From contig JAGSHB010000017.1 of NCBI GenBank assembly GCA_023954815.1, positions 1-54,444 of the forward strand: a stretch of 54,444 nt of DNA. Reading direction: 5' to 3'. Position numbers and translations under genes: made by a program. Shown here in pieces: positions 18,084 through 27,704 of the stretch; position 1 is the stretch's first letter; each line of letters starts with the position of its first letter. The stretch is from Myxococcales bacterium (lineage in GTDB: Bacteria > Myxococcota_A > UBA9042). The notes beneath the pieces were generated by a model that searched no databases, was not told where the DNA came from, and saw only the letters and a list, made by a program, of their open reading frames with translations.

Positions 18084-18794
18084 TTGCAAACCCAGGATAT
18101 TGGACAGCGCCTCGCGCGCGTGCGCGCGGAAGTTATAGCTGCCTGCGATAGTTGTGGTCGTGATCCGGCTGAGGTCACGCTTATCGCCGTGAGCAAGAAT
18201 CACCCCGCGAGCGCCATTCGGATGGCTTATGAGGCAGGTCAGCGCGACTTCGGTGAGAGTTACGCCAAGGAATTTCGCGACAAAAGAGCCGGGCTGGCAG
18301 ATTTGACTGACCTACGCTGGCATTTTATCGGTCACTTGCAGCGCAACAAGATCAAGTGGGTCGTCGGGCACGTCGCCCTCCACCACGCCATCGGCGATAT
18401 GGTCGGTCTCGATGAAATGGCGCGCCGTGCCTGGGCCTTGGGCTCCCGCCAAGACGTCCTGCTACAGGTCAACCTAGCCAATGAGTCCACAAAGCGTGGG
18501 TGTCACGTCACTGAACTGACCGACTACGCCGAGGTGCTGCTGCGATCGCCGGGTGTGCGTTGGCGCGGGCTGATGACGCTGCCACCAGCTGGGGAAGATG
18601 CGAGCGTGTGGTTCGCGCAGCTGCAGGAGCTTCAGGCCCAACTACGCGCCGAGCATCGGGCTGCGCTTGCCGCTCAAGGGGCGGATCTCGACGTGCTGTC
18701 CATGGGGATGTCGGGCGATTTTGCGAGCGCGATTGCCCATGGAGCGACGCATATTCGAGTTGGAACCGCGATCTTTGGGCTGCGTCAGCCCTGA
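18084..18794 (+). CDS. YggS/PLPBP family pyridoxal-phosphate homeostasis protein
   Basis: Cytosolic PLP-binding, non-catalytic TIM barrel that buffers PLP supply. The 236-residue protein shows LIAVSKNHPASAI with Lys38 as the PLP Schiff-base lysine, RDFGESYAKEF (usual form GENxxQE), LRWHFIGHLQRNK, the VLLQVNLANESTKRG strand, LMTLPPAG and LSMGMSGDFASAI followed by THIRVGTAIFG. Start is TTG at 18084, with GGAG eight bases upstream; no nearer ATG fits the family N-terminus. The genes around it are unrelated nucleotide salvage functions. Confidence 0.95.
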   Translation: MQTQDIGQRLARVRAEVIAACDSCGRDPAEVTLIAVSKNHPASAIRMAYEAGQRDFGESYAKEFRDKRAGLADLTDLRWHFIGHLQRNKIKWVVGHVALHHAIGDMVGLDEMARRAWALGSRQDVLLQVNLANESTKRGCHVTELTDYAEVLLRSPGVRWRGLMTLPPAGEDASVWFAQLQELQAQLRAEHRAALAAQGADLDVLSMGMSGDFASAIAHGATHIRVGTAIFGLRQP

Positions 18795-18947
18795 GTTTCC
18801 CAGGTCGTCACACAGCACTCCTTGACTGTGACCGCCCGGGCGCATAGCCAAGTGGGCGAGGACCACGGCGCTTTGGGCAGCCTCATCTCGTGATGATGCG
18901 CGGCCCATCGAAGACGGCACCTCAACCGCAAGCGGGAGGACCAGACC

Positions 18948-19766
18948 ATGGGTGAGCGCTGCTACACAGACATCGACGCAATAGATGGCGAACTGCGCCA
19001 CGGCTACGGTCCCAATGTGCACCTGCTAGCTGATCCACTGGCGTTGACGTGGCTTGCGCGGCTCAGTCATCCGTCCTGTGTGCAACCCGAGGTCAATCGT
19101 ATCGTTACGTTGCTATATCGAGGTCTGGTCCGCGAAGTGATCAACCGCGAGTTCCCGCGCAAGCAGGTGCGCACGGAGACGCGCATGCGGCCCCTGACTG
19201 AGCACGGCTACTACGAGGGCGAGGTGATCGACCCCGATGTCGAAGCGACTTCCGTCGACATCGCTCGCGCCGGTATCCTCCCATCGATGGTCTGCTTCGA
19301 GGCGCTCAGTGAGATCTTGTCGCCCGGTACCGTTCGGCAAGATCACATTCTCATGAACCGCACCACCAACGCTGACGATCAGGTGACGGGCGCTGCTACC
19401 CATGGTCGCAAAATCGCCGGTCCGGTCGCCGATCGCTTTGTGCTCTTCCCCGATCCTATGGGAGCCACGGGAGGGTCGCTCACTGAAGCGATCTCCTTTT
19501 ACCGCGATCGCCTCGACGGGCAGCCTCGTCACTGTTTCGCGCTCAACCTCATCGTCACCCCAGAGTTCATCAACAAGCTCACGACGACGTTCCCCGATGG
19601 TGTCAGCATCTACGCGTATCGCCTCGACCGCGGTCTGAGCGCCCCGGAAGCCCTCGCGGCGACCCCGGGCACCCTGCCAGACCAGGAACGCGGCCTGACG
19701 GAGACGCAATACATCGTTCCCGGCGCTGGCGGCATGGGCGAAGTGATGAACAACGCGCTGTCGTAG
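18948..19766 (+). CDS. upp: uracil phosphoribosyltransferase (UPRT family)
   Basis: Uracil + PRPP to UMP in pyrimidine salvage. At 272 residues it is longer than the usual roughly 210, with an N-terminal part containing YGPNVHLLADPLALTWLARL in the place of the normal first helices. The PRPP loop is FPDPMGATGGSLTEA and the later strand SVDIARAGILPSMVCF is typical. The C-terminal PDGVSIYAYRLDRGLS, followed by QYIVPGAGGMGEVMNN, matches the UPRT uracil-binding region (family form YIxPGxGDxGxR with variation). The variation leaves some doubt about exact substrate. hpt follows 81 bases later, making a nucleobase-salvage pair. Confidence 0.85.
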   Translation: MGERCYTDIDAIDGELRHGYGPNVHLLADPLALTWLARLSHPSCVQPEVNRIVTLLYRGLVREVINREFPRKQVRTETRMRPLTEHGYYEGEVIDPDVEATSVDIARAGILPSMVCFEALSEILSPGTVRQDHILMNRTTNADDQVTGAATHGRKIAGPVADRFVLFPDPMGATGGSLTEAISFYRDRLDGQPRHCFALNLIVTPEFINKLTTTFPDGVSIYAYRLDRGLSAPEALAATPGTLPDQERGLTETQYIVPGAGGMGEVMNNALS

Positions 19767-19847
19767 CCTGTTGCCCTCTTCCGGCCATCTGGCGCCCAGT
19801 CCGAAACTCGCCCTGTCCTGAGATCGCATCACCCGCAAGGAGACGTC

Positions 19848-20393
19848 ATGGTAGTCGAGAGAATTGAGCCCTATCTGAGTTCAGAGAAGCTCCAGGCGCG
19901 CATTGCGGAGGTTGGCAAAGAGCTCAGCGCTGTCCTGTCGCCCACCGAACCGACGATCTTCATTTGCGTGCTCAAGGGCTCGTTTATGTTTTACGCCGAC
20001 CTGCTCAAGCACATCACGGTGCCCACCAATGCAGCGTTCTTGGCCGTATCGTCCTACGACGGCGGTACCCACTCCACGGGCGCGGTGCGCCTGACGCACG
20101 ATCTCACCCTCGACATCGCCAACCAGGACGTTGTCTTGGTGGAGGACATCGTCGACACGGGGTTGACCATGAGCTACCTGCTTGAGGTCCTTCGCGCACG
20201 CAAACCCCGCTCGTTGCGTGTCTGTAGCTTGCTGCACAAGCCTGCGCGCGAGCGCATCAAGGTACCCATCGATCACTGCGGTTTCGTGATCGACGACGTC
20301 TTCGTGGTGGGCTACGGCCTCGACTATGAGCAGCGCTACCGTGATCTGCCCTTTATCGGCGTGATGCACTTTGACGGGCCCAGCGCCACGTGA
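19848..20393 (+). CDS. hpt: hypoxanthine phosphoribosyltransferase
   Basis: Converts hypoxanthine (and often guanine) plus PRPP to the mononucleotide. The 181-residue length is standard. It has IFICVLKGSFMFYADL, SSYDGGTHSTG and the PRPP-binding motif VLVEDIVDTGLTMSYLL, then the base-binding end FVIDDVFVVGYGLDYEQRYR. AAGGAG precedes the ATG. Its stop overlaps the MBL-fold gene start by four bases (GTGA), so the two are translationally coupled. Confidence 0.97.
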   Translation: MVVERIEPYLSSEKLQARIAEVGKELSAVLSPTEPTIFICVLKGSFMFYADLLKHITVPTNAAFLAVSSYDGGTHSTGAVRLTHDLTLDIANQDVVLVEDIVDTGLTMSYLLEVLRARKPRSLRVCSLLHKPARERIKVPIDHCGFVIDDVFVVGYGLDYEQRYRDLPFIGVMHFDGPSAT

Positions 20394-21046
20394 TCGTTCA
20401 TTGGTTTGGGCATGCGGCCTTCTCGATTGCCAGCACAACGGCTCCGCCGATGCGCCTGTGCATCGATCCCCACGCGCCGGGGGTCCTCGGCGGTCGATTT
20501 CAGCTGCCCCCAATAGACGGCCCATTTGATGCCGTGCTCACCACCCATCGCCACGAAGACCACGCTGCGTGGCGACCGGCGCTCGGAACCACCCAGATGG
20601 TGGACACCAATCAGCAGCTCGGCTCGCTCACCATCGCGTTTCGCGGTGTGCCCCACGACACCGACCAAGGTGTGCAGATGGGGTGGGTGCGTATGGCGAG
20701 CATCTCCGACGGACACCACCGGATTGTGCACGCCGGCGACATCGGCAGCTATACAGACGCGGATCTTGCGTGGCTGAGCGGTGTCGATGTGCTGCTCGTG
20801 CCTGTCGGCGGGACGTACACCCTCGATGGGGCAGGGGCCGCCGAGTTGACCCGTCTCATCCGGCCCAGATGGGTCGTACCGATGCACGGCGCCGATCCCG
20901 CCATCGACCTACCCCTCGCGCCGGTGCAGGACTTCCTCAACGCTCTGGCGTGGCCGGTCCACACAGCCTCCCATCTGGATCTCCGGTCTCCGCCCGCGCC
21001 TGGCTCTGCAGTGCTTCTGACGCGTCCAGAGTCCAAGTCCACATAG
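20390..21046 (+). CDS. MBL-fold metal-dependent hydrolase (UlaG-like)
   Basis: A 218-residue metallo-beta-lactamase-fold protein. The short N-terminal strand IVHWFGHAAFSI is typical of UlaG/YtnP-like members. The metal motif is THRHEDHAAW with His53, His55, Asp57 and His58; HAGDIGSY supplies the bridging Asp and VVPMHGAD the last His. Substrate is unknown. GTG at 20390 overlaps the hpt stop, so it is in an operon with hpt and upp, which hints at a link to nucleotide metabolism. Confidence 0.88.
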   Translation: MIVHWFGHAAFSIASTTAPPMRLCIDPHAPGVLGGRFQLPPIDGPFDAVLTTHRHEDHAAWRPALGTTQMVDTNQQLGSLTIAFRGVPHDTDQGVQMGWVRMASISDGHHRIVHAGDIGSYTDADLAWLSGVDVLLVPVGGTYTLDGAGAAELTRLIRPRWVVPMHGADPAIDLPLAPVQDFLNALAWPVHTASHLDLRSPPAPGSAVLLTRPESKST

Positions 21047-21345
21047 GCAGACACCGCGCGCAAAGCCGGTCGAAAAGCGCTGTGACGGCGACGCTTTGCT
21101 CCCCATGAAAGTCTGTTCATTGTCCTGTATTCGGCCGTAAAACCGCTGTGTGAGATCCAACTCCGATCGCCTGCGATCGCCACGTTTGTTGAACGACTCT
21201 CGGCTGTCTCAAGTATACGCCACAGATAGACCAACTCACTGTTGAAATTGAGTTTTTGTCATACTCGAGTGCCGCCCCAACTCGCCATGGCACTCCTTGT
21301 TTTAAGAATCTGACAATTCGTGGGCACAGCGTCCGCGCTTTCCGC

Positions 21346-21374
21346 TTGACAAGGCCCTGCACATCATGGATAAC
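21346..21374 (+). promoter_or_regulatory. promoter of the str (rpsL) operon
   Basis: A perfect -35 TTGACA (21346-21351), a 17-base spacer, and -10 GATAAC (21369-21374, four of six). Transcription would begin near 21381, giving a leader of roughly 320 bases before the rpsL ATG. No other hexamer pair this good was noticed in the region. Confidence 0.7.
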
Positions 21375-21383
21375 GCGCGCCCC

Positions 21384-21407
21384 GCAGGTGGCCAGACGGC
21401 CGCCTGC
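21384..21407 (+). promoter_or_regulatory. 5'-end hairpin of rpsL leader
   Basis: GCAGGTGGCC (21384-21393), loop AGAC, GGCCGCCTGC (21398-21407): a ten-pair stem with one T-G pair, starting a few bases after the predicted transcription start. It may protect the 5' end of the mRNA or be part of a regulatory fold. There is no T-run after it. Confidence 0.55.
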
Positions 21408-21421
21408 ATCCCGCCGAAGCA

Positions 21422-21438
21422 AAGGGGTACCCCCCCTT
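21422..21438 (+). other. short hairpin in the rpsL leader
   Basis: AAGGGG (21422-21427), loop TACCC, CCCCTT (21433-21438): a six-pair stem. It is too weak, and lacks a T-run, to act as an intrinsic terminator. It lies between the two larger leader hairpins. Confidence 0.4.
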
Positions 21439-21473
21439 CTGGCAACAGCCAGACGCTCGGGTTGGATCGTGAT

Positions 21474-21507
21474 GGTCGGTCAGTGCTCACAGAGCATACT
21501 GCCGACC
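21474..21507 (+). promoter_or_regulatory. structured element in the rpsL leader
   Basis: GGTCGG (21474-21479), bulged T, CAGT, GCTC, loop ACA, GAGC, bulge AT, ACTG, CCGACC (21502-21507): three helices stack to 14 Watson-Crick pairs interrupted only by small bulges. No T-run follows. A bulged hairpin about 200 bases before rpsL is a candidate ribosomal-protein or factor binding site. Confidence 0.55.
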
Positions 21508-21703
21508 GCGGGTTGGCTCCCTCGGTGACGAGCCAGCACGCGAACGAACTCGGGATTCGGAACCACCGTGGACATCGTTAGGTGTAAAGGCGCGCGGCCC
21601 AACGGCCATCGCTTCTATCGCCTCGAATCGAGCTCGCAAAGACGAGCACCATAAGGACTGGCACGAGGCTCCAGCAGCCGTGCCAAAGTTGGAGAAGGTC
21701 AAG

Positions 21704-22081
21704 ATGCCGACAATCAACCAACTCGTACGCAACCGCCGCAAGGCCAAGCGCAAGAAGAGCACCGCACCGGCGTTGCAGAGCTGCCCGCAGAAGCGTGGCG
21801 TTTGCACTCGCGTGTACACAACGACACCGAAGAAGCCGAACTCGGCACTTCGTAAGGTCGCTCGTGTACGTCTGTCCAACGGAATCGAGGTCACCTCGTA
21901 CATTCCTGGCGTCGGCCACAACCTCCAGGAGCACAGCATCGTGCTGATCCGCGGTGGTCGTGTGAAAGACCTCCCAGGTGTTCGTTACCACATCATTCGC
22001 GGCACGCTCGACGCCACTGGCGTCGCGGGTCGTAATCGCAGCCGCAGCAAGTACGGCACGAAGAAGCCGAAGCAGAAGTAA
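21704..22081 (+). CDS. rpsL: 30S ribosomal protein S12
   Basis: Decoding-centre protein of the small subunit. The 125-residue sequence starts [15 protein letters not shown] and carries the loops [13 protein letters not shown] (Lys43/Lys44) and [13 protein letters not shown] (Lys88). These are wild-type at the positions where streptomycin-resistance changes usually occur. The ATG at 21704 matches family length and has GGAGAAGG eight bases upstream; the frame is open to 21680 with a GTG but no ribosome site. First gene of the str cluster. Confidence 0.99.
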   Translation: MPTINQLVRNRRKAKRKKSTAPALQSCPQKRGVCTRVYTTTPKKPNSALRKVARVRLSNGIEVTSYIPGVGHNLQEHSIVLIRGGRVKDLPGVRYHIIRGTLDATGVAGRNRSRSKYGTKKPKQK

Positions 22082-22144
22082 GCGAGTCGCGCCCAACCGC
22101 GCACCGCTGAATAGGGCCGTCCGCGGCCCGCCCAGGAGACCGAT

Positions 22145-22615
22145 ATGCCACGCCGCCGCCTCGTACCTAAGCGTCCCGTCCTCGCCGATCCCAAGTATGG
22201 TGATCGTCTGGTCACGAAGTTCACCAACTGCCTGATGCTCGACGGTAAGAAATCGACCGCTGAGCGTCTGATGTACGACGCACTCGACAAGATCGAGCAG
22301 CGCGCCAAAGAGGATCCCGTCCGCGTCCTGCACCGGGCCCTCGAGAACGTGCGTCCGTCCGTCGAAGTGAAGTCGCGCCGCGTCGGTGGCTCGACTTACC
22401 AGGTTCCGGTTGAGGTTCGCCCCGAGCGCCGCAACGCCCTGGCTCTTCGCTGGATCATCGGCTTCGCCCGCAAGCGCGGCGAGAAAGGCATGGCTGAGAA
22501 GTTTGCCAACGAGATCCTCGACGCTGCGATGAACCGCGGCGCGGCCGTCAAGCGCCGTGAGGACACGCACCGTATGGCCGAGGCCAACAAGGCATTCGCC
22601 CACTACCGCTGGTAG
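22145..22615 (+). CDS. rpsG: 30S ribosomal protein S7
   Basis: Head-domain assembly initiator of the 30S subunit. The 156-residue protein begins [20 protein letters not shown] and contains [18 protein letters not shown], the usual S7 core. The AGGAG ribosome site is seven to twelve bases upstream. The 63-base rpsL-rpsG gap shows no obvious structured S7 target of the E. coli type. Confidence 0.99.
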   Translation: MPRRRLVPKRPVLADPKYGDRLVTKFTNCLMLDGKKSTAERLMYDALDKIEQRAKEDPVRVLHRALENVRPSVEVKSRRVGGSTYQVPVEVRPERRNALALRWIIGFARKRGEKGMAEKFANEILDAAMNRGAAVKRREDTHRMAEANKAFAHYRW

Positions 22616-22699
22616 TAACGACAAACAACGATGAGCAAGTCGGCGCCCTAGCGCACCGACGCTTCCCTTGGCGCCAAGCGCCCCCTTCTGGAGTCCACC

Positions 22700-24781
22700 G
22701 TGGCACGCACGATCCCGCTCGATACGATTCGCAACATCGGCATCATGGCGCACATCGACGCCGGTAAAACGACGACGACTGAGCGCATCCTGTACTACAC
22801 GGGCCGTTCACATAAGATCGGCGAAGTGCACGACGGCGCTGCCACCATGGATTTCATGGAGCAGGAGCAGGAGCGTGGCATCACGATCACCTCCGCCGCG
22901 ACCCAGTGCGAGTGGAAGGGCACGACGATCAACATCATCGACACCCCCGGCCACGTTGACTTCACCGTCGAAGTGGAGCGCTCGCTGCGCGTCCTCGATG
23001 GCGCCGTCGCCGTGTTCTGTGCGGTCGGTGGCGTTGAGCCGCAGTCCGAGACCGTGTGGCGCCAGGCCAACACCTACAAGGTCCCGCGCATCGGCTTCGT
23101 CAACAAGATGGACCGCATCGGCGCTGACTTCCTCAACGTGGTCGAGCAGATCAAGAAGCGTCTCGGAGCCCGTCCGGTTCCGATGCAGCTGCCCATCGGC
23201 GCCTACGACACCTTCCGCGGTGTGGTCGACCTCGTGGCCAACCACGCTGTCATCTACAACGACGCCTCGCAGGGCGCCGAGTTCAGCTTCGAGCCCATCC
23301 CCGAGGATATGGCTGACGAAGTTGAGCAGTACCGTACCGAGTTGATCGAAGCTGCCGCTGAGCAGGACGACGACTTGATGAACAAGTACCTCGAAGGCGA
23401 AGAGCTGACGACGGAAGATATCTACAGCGCCATTCGCAAAGCGACGCTCCAGATCGACATCATCCCGATGTTCTGCGGCTCCGCCTTCAAGAACAAGGGC
23501 GTGCAGGAGCTGCTCGACGCTGTCGAGATTCTCCTCCCATCACCGCTCGACGTGCCCGCACTCGAGGGCTTCGAGCCCGGCGACGAAGACGTCAAGCTGC
23601 TTCGCGCCGCTTCCGACGACGAGCCCTTCTCCGCTCTCGCCTTCAAGATCTGGAGCGACCCGTTCGTCGGTCACTTGACCTACATTCGTGTCTACTCGGG
23701 TTCGGCTGTGGTTGGTGACTCGGTCATCAACTCGAACAACGGCAAGAAAGAGCGCATCGGCCGCATCATGAAGATGCACGCTGACAAGCGTGAGGACATC
23801 AAAGAGGTCTTCGCTGGTGACATCGTCGCCATCGCTGGTCTCAAAGACACCATCACGGGTCACACGCTCTGCGACCGTCAGAAGCCCATCGTCCTCGAGT
23901 CGATGAACTTCCCTGACCCCGTGATCAGCGTCGCCATCGAGCCCGACAACAAGACCGAAGAGCAGAAGCTCGGCAATGGTCTTGGTAAGCTCAGCCGCGA
24001 GGATCCGTCCTTCACGGTGACAAGCAACGAAGAGACCGGACAGACCATCATCTCGGGAATGGGCGAGCTCCACCTCGAGGTCATCGTCGACCGTCTCAAG
24101 CGTGAGTTCAACGTGTCCGCTCAGGTTGGCGCCCCACAGGTTGCCTACCGTGAGACGATGCGTGAGGCCTACGAAATCAACCACAAGTTCAGCAAGCAGA
24201 CCGGTGGTCGCGGCCAGTACGCGCACGTCGTTCTCAAGCTCGAGCCGCAGGATCCTGGTTTCGGTTACGAGTTCGTCGACCAGATTAAGGGCGGCGTTGT
24301 CCCACGTGAGTACATCCCGGCCGTCGACAAAGGCATCCAGGACGCACTCAACTCGGGCGTACTCGCCGGCTTCCCAGTTGTGGACATCAAGGCCACGCTG
24401 ATCTTCGGCAGCTACCACGACGTTGACTCCAGCGAAATGGCGTTCCGTACCTGCGCTTCCATGGCCTTCAAAGAGGGCATGCGCAAGGGCAAGCCGGTTC
24501 TCCTCGAGCCCATCTTCTCCATCGAGGCAGTGACGCCCGAGGAGTACATGGGCGACGTCATCGGTGACCTCAACCGTCGCCGCGGCCGCATCCAGAACTT
24601 GGACGAGCGCAGCGGTTCCAAGGTCATCAGCGGCGAAGTCGCGCTCGGCGAGACCTTCGGTTACGCCACAGACCTGCGCTCGATGTCGCAGGGCCGCGCT
24701 ACCTACACCATGCAGTTCGCGCACTACGCGCCTGCGCCCAACGCCGTCGCCGAAAAGGTGATGAAGAGCCAGGCTCGCTAA
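22700..24781 (+). CDS. fusA: elongation factor G
   Basis: Translocation GTPase of 693 residues. G1 [12 protein letters not shown] (17-28), effector [10 protein letters not shown]3 DTPGHVDF and G4 NKMDR are intact, followed by domains [17 protein letters not shown] lies in domain IV. GTG at 22700 has GGAG six bases upstream. Only 24 bases separate it from rpsJ, so the usual tuf gene is absent here. Confidence 0.99.
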   Translation: MARTIPLDTIRNIGIMAHIDAGKTTTTERILYYTGRSHKIGEVHDGAATMDFMEQEQERGITITSAATQCEWKGTTINIIDTPGHVDFTVEVERSLRVLDGAVAVFCAVGGVEPQSETVWRQANTYKVPRIGFVNKMDRIGADFLNVVEQIKKRLGARPVPMQLPIGAYDTFRGVVDLVANHAVIYNDASQGAEFSFEPIPEDMADEVEQYRTELIEAAAEQDDDLMNKYLEGEELTTEDIYSAIRKATLQIDIIPMFCGSAFKNKGVQELLDAVEILLPSPLDVPALEGFEPGDEDVKLLRAASDDEPFSALAFKIWSDPFVGHLTYIRVYSGSAVVGDSVINSNNGKKERIGRIMKMHADKREDIKEVFAGDIVAIAGLKDTITGHTLCDRQKPIVLESMNFPDPVISVAIEPDNKTEEQKLGNGLGKLSREDPSFTVTSNEETGQTIISGMGELHLEVIVDRLKREFNVSAQVGAPQVAYRETMREAYEINHKFSKQTGGRGQYAHVVLKLEPQDPGFGYEFVDQIKGGVVPREYIPAVDKGIQDALNSGVLAGFPVVDIKATLIFGSYHDVDSSEMAFRTCASMAFKEGMRKGKPVLLEPIFSIEAVTPEEYMGDVIGDLNRRRGRIQNLDERSGSKVISGEVALGETFGYATDLRSMSQGRATYTMQFAHYAPAPNAVAEKVMKSQAR

Positions 24782-24805
24782 GCGAGAACGTAAGAGAGGA
24801 CAATC

Positions 24806-25111
24806 ATGGCGACCCGCATCCGCATTCGACTCAAGGCCTACGATCACCAGCTGCTCGACGCCTCGGTCACTGAAATCATGACAACCGTTCGTAACACGGG
24901 CGCTCGCATTGCGGGCCCGATTCCGCTGCCCACGCGGACCAATCGGTACACCGTGCTGCGTGGACCCCACGTGGACAAGAAGAGCCGCGAGCAGTTCGAG
25001 ATTCGGACTCACAAGCGTCTCATCGACATCCTTGACCCGACTCAGCAGACCCTCGATTCGCTCATGCGTCTCGACCTCGCTGCTGGCGTCTCCGTCGAGA
25101 TCAAGACTTAG
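24806..25111 (+). CDS. rpsJ: 30S ribosomal protein S10
   Basis: Full-length S10 of 101 residues with [13 protein letters not shown] at the N-terminus and [21 protein letters not shown] in the loop; also the NusE transcription-antitermination factor. AGAGAGGA lies just upstream. It begins the S10 string, but the next gene is rplD, not rplC. Confidence 0.99.
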   Translation: MATRIRIRLKAYDHQLLDASVTEIMTTVRNTGARIAGPIPLPTRTNRYTVLRGPHVDKKSREQFEIRTHKRLIDILDPTQQTLDSLMRLDLAAGVSVEIKT

Positions 25112-25174
25112 CAAACGCTCCGTCTCGTTCCACGTCGCAACCCTAAGAAGACCCGACTATCGGGAGGCAACCAA

Positions 25175-25795
25175 ATGGCCAGCTTCAAATTATACAACCA
25201 AAGCGCCCAAGAGGTCGGTGACATCGAGCTCACCGATGCCGTCTTCGGCGCCGAGGTCAAGCCCCACCTGCACTGGGAACTCGTCAAGATGCAGCGCGCG
25301 AATCGTCGCGCCGGCACGCACTCGACGAAGACCCGCAGCGAAGTGAAGGGCTCGACCAAGAAGATCTACCGTCAGAAAGGTACGGGCAACGCACGCCATG
25401 GCGCGCGGACCGCTCACATCTTTGTCGGTGGTGGCGTCGCTCACGGCCCAAAGCCGCGCGACTACAGCTACACGGTGCCGAAGAAGGTGCGCGCTGCCGC
25501 GCTGCGTTCGGCTCTGAGCACTCGTGCTGGTAGCGGTGACCTCATCGTAGTCGACGGTCTGTCATTCGACAGCCCGAAGACGAAAGAGGCCGCCTCCGTG
25601 CTCGAAAAGCTCGGCGCGAGCAACGCCCTGGTGGTGGTGCCGACGGACGACAACAACGTGCACATGTCCATGCGCAACCTGCGCTCGGCCAAGTACATCC
25701 GTGCAGAGGGCGTCAACGTGTACGACATCCTCAAGTACGAGAAGCTTGTGCTGACCGCCGATGCTGCTCGCGCGCTCGAAGCGCGCTTGGGCTGA
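25175..25795 (+). CDS. rplD: 50S ribosomal protein L4
   Basis: Exit-tunnel protein, 206 residues. It contains [22 protein letters not shown], the L4 extended loop, and the [24 protein letters not shown] motif split around it. Starts ATG at 25175 with GGGAGG upstream. In the usual order rplC should precede it; only 63 bases lie between rpsJ and this gene. Confidence 0.99.
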   Translation: MASFKLYNQSAQEVGDIELTDAVFGAEVKPHLHWELVKMQRANRRAGTHSTKTRSEVKGSTKKIYRQKGTGNARHGARTAHIFVGGGVAHGPKPRDYSYTVPKKVRAAALRSALSTRAGSGDLIVVDGLSFDSPKTKEAASVLEKLGASNALVVVPTDDNNVHMSMRNLRSAKYIRAEGVNVYDILKYEKLVLTADAARALEARLG

Positions 25796-25809
25796 GGGAG
25801 ATTCGAACA

Positions 25810-26103
25810 ATGAACCTGCACCCGACCCAAATCCTGGTGAAGCCTCTGATCACGGAGAAGAACAATCTTCTTCGCGACGCGGACAACGAGTTTGTCTTTG
25901 AGGTCCACCTTGACGCCAACAAGAAGCAGATTCGCGAGGCGGTGGAAACACTCTTCGCAGTCAAGGTCGCCGATGTCCGCACCCTGGTGCAGCGCGGCAA
26001 GAACCGTCGCGTTGGCAAGTACAGCGGTAAGCGCCCGAACTACAAGAAGGCGATCGTTCGTTTGCACGGCGATCAGAGCATCGACTTCTTCGAAGGCGTT
26101 TAA
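25810..26103 (+). CDS. rplW: 50S ribosomal protein L23
   Basis: Binds at the tunnel exit, where signal recognition particle and trigger factor dock. 97 residues with [15 protein letters not shown] at the N-terminus, [20 protein letters not shown] in the loop and [11 protein letters not shown]. Fourteen bases after rplD, with GGGAG ahead of the ATG. Confidence 0.99.
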   Translation: MNLHPTQILVKPLITEKNNLLRDADNEFVFEVHLDANKKQIREAVETLFAVKVADVRTLVQRGKNRRVGKYSGKRPNYKKAIVRLHGDQSIDFFEGV

Positions 26104-26152
26104 ACCGCACTGACGACCCCGGAGCAATCCGGAGCCCCCCGGAGACAAGACC

Positions 26153-26980
26153 ATGTCCATCCGTAAGTATCGCCCAACGACACCAGGACAGCGTGACCGC
26201 CAAGGTCCCGACTTTTCTGAAGTGACGACCGACAGCCCCGAGAAGTCCCTGTTGAGCCCGCTGAAGAAGCGTGCCGGCCGGAACAACATGGGCCGCATCA
26301 CCATCCGCCATCGCGGTGGTGGTCACAAACGTCACTACCGTATGATCGACTTCAAGCGCGACAAGATCGGCGTGCCCGCTCGTGTCAGCACGATTGAGTA
26401 CGATCCGAACCGCACCGCGCGCATCGCTCTGCTGACCTACGCGGACGGCGAGAAGCGCTACATCCTCGCTCCCGAGGGTCTCAATGTTGGTGACCAGGTC
26501 GTGTCGAGCCGCAACGCCGACATCCAGCCTGGCAACGCACTTCCGCTCGAGGCTATGCCCGTCGGTACTGTGGTGCACGCCATTGAGATGAAGGTCGGTG
26601 GCGGCGCACAGCTCTGCCGCAGCGCGGGCACCCGTGCCCAGCTGATGGCCCTCGAAGGCAAGCATGCCCTGCTTCGTCTCCCGAGTGGTGAGCTCCGCAA
26701 AGTCATCGCGCGTTGCCGCGCCACCATCGGTGAAGTCGGCAATGCAAAGCACAAGAACGAGAAGCTCGGCAAAGCCGGTCGTACTCGTTGGCTTGGTCGT
26801 CGTCCCCACGTTCGTGGTGTGGCAATGAACCCCGTCGACCACCCCTTGGGTGGTGGCGAGGGCCGTACATCGGGTGGTCGTCACCCGTGCACTCCGTGGG
26901 GCAAGCCTACGCTGGGTGCCAAGACGCGCAAGAACAAGCGCAGCAACTACCTGATCGTCAGCCGGCGTAAGAAGAAGTAG
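26153..26980 (+). CDS. rplB: 50S ribosomal protein L2
   Basis: Peptidyl-transferase-centre assembly protein, 275 residues. It has the N-terminal OB domain, [35 protein letters not shown] in the SH3 part, and the conserved C-terminal [15 protein letters not shown] with its functionally important His. The C-terminus is strongly basic (RRKKK). Confidence 0.99.
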   Translation: MSIRKYRPTTPGQRDRQGPDFSEVTTDSPEKSLLSPLKKRAGRNNMGRITIRHRGGGHKRHYRMIDFKRDKIGVPARVSTIEYDPNRTARIALLTYADGEKRYILAPEGLNVGDQVVSSRNADIQPGNALPLEAMPVGTVVHAIEMKVGGGAQLCRSAGTRAQLMALEGKHALLRLPSGELRKVIARCRATIGEVGNAKHKNEKLGKAGRTRWLGRRPHVRGVAMNPVDHPLGGGEGRTSGGRHPCTPWGKPTLGAKTRKNKRSNYLIVSRRKKK

Positions 26981-26991
26981 GGAGCACGACG

Positions 26992-27270
26992 ATGCCTCGT
27001 TCCATTAAAAAGGGTCCATTTGTCGACAACCACCTCATGAAGAAGGTGGAAGAGGCAAACCGGACCGCAAGTAAGCGCCCCATCAAGACTTGGTCGCGGC
27101 GCTCCACAATTTTCCCGGAATTCGTCGGGCACAACTTCATGGTCCATAACGGCAAGAAGTTTGTTCCGGTGTACGTCACGGAGAACATGGTTGGCCACAA
27201 GCTCGGTGAGTTTTCACCGACGCGGACCTTCTACGGTCACGCAGCCGACAAGAAAGGAAAGCGCCGCTAG
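26992..27270 (+). CDS. rpsS: 30S ribosomal protein S19
   Basis: 92 residues, beginning [20 protein letters not shown] and containing [19 protein letters not shown], typical S19. It binds 16S rRNA in the head with S13. AGGGAG precedes the ATG and only 11 bases separate it from rplB. Confidence 0.99.
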   Translation: MPRSIKKGPFVDNHLMKKVEEANRTASKRPIKTWSRRSTIFPEFVGHNFMVHNGKKFVPVYVTENMVGHKLGEFSPTRTFYGHAADKKGKRR

Positions 27271-27339
27271 AGCGGCCGCGCTAGGTGAGATAGCCCCGCT
27301 GGTTGCGAGGCGATGACCATCCTAGCCTGGAGTACGAAG

Positions 27340-27675
27340 ATGACGACCACTAAGGCACATCTCCGCAACCTGGGAATCGCGCCTCGCAAGGTGCGCATGG
27401 TCGTGGGGCAAATCCGCGGCAAGGGTGCTGCTGAGGCACTCGATATCCTGCACTTCACCCTAAAAAAGGGTGGCGAGCCGGTGCGCAAGCTGCTAGACAG
27501 CGCCGTCGCGAATGCCGTGACGAACCACGACATGGACGCTGATGCACTATTTGTATCGGAAGTCTACGTCGACCAGGGACCGACCATCAAACGCTGGCGC
27601 CCACGCGCCATGGGTCGGGCCACGCGGATCAACAAGAAGACCAGCAACGTAACGCTGGTCCTGGGCGTACGCTAA
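27340..27675 (+). CDS. rplV: 50S ribosomal protein L22
   Basis: Lines the exit tunnel near the L4 loop. 111 residues from ATG 27340: [16 protein letters not shown] at the start and the tunnel loop [18 protein letters not shown] near the end. GGAG lies about nine bases before this ATG; the frame is open to 27313, but that ATG lacks a ribosome site. Confidence 0.98.
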   Translation: MTTTKAHLRNLGIAPRKVRMVVGQIRGKGAAEALDILHFTLKKGGEPVRKLLDSAVANAVTNHDMDADALFVSEVYVDQGPTIKRWRPRAMGRATRINKKTSNVTLVLGVR

Positions 27676-27704
27676 GGCTTCGGCCTAGCGACACGGAGAG
27701 ACCT

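Larger units (their letters stand above)
21047..21703. other. 657-base intergenic region upstream of rpsL
   Basis: No plausible gene was found on either strand; the short open frames lack family similarity and ribosome sites. The first 300 bases are noticeably more AT-rich than the neighbours (for example around 21190-21310). The right half holds a strong promoter and three hairpins in the predicted rpsL leader, listed separately. Confidence 0.8.

Noticed and set aside
18795-18947. Promoter TTGACT ... CATAGC before upp
   Set aside because: Spacing of 15 bases and a poor -10; not better than chance.
23540-25114. 524-residue open frame on the minus strand opposite fusA
   Set aside because: A mirror of codon bias in the conserved plus-strand fusA and rpsJ genes; no family features.
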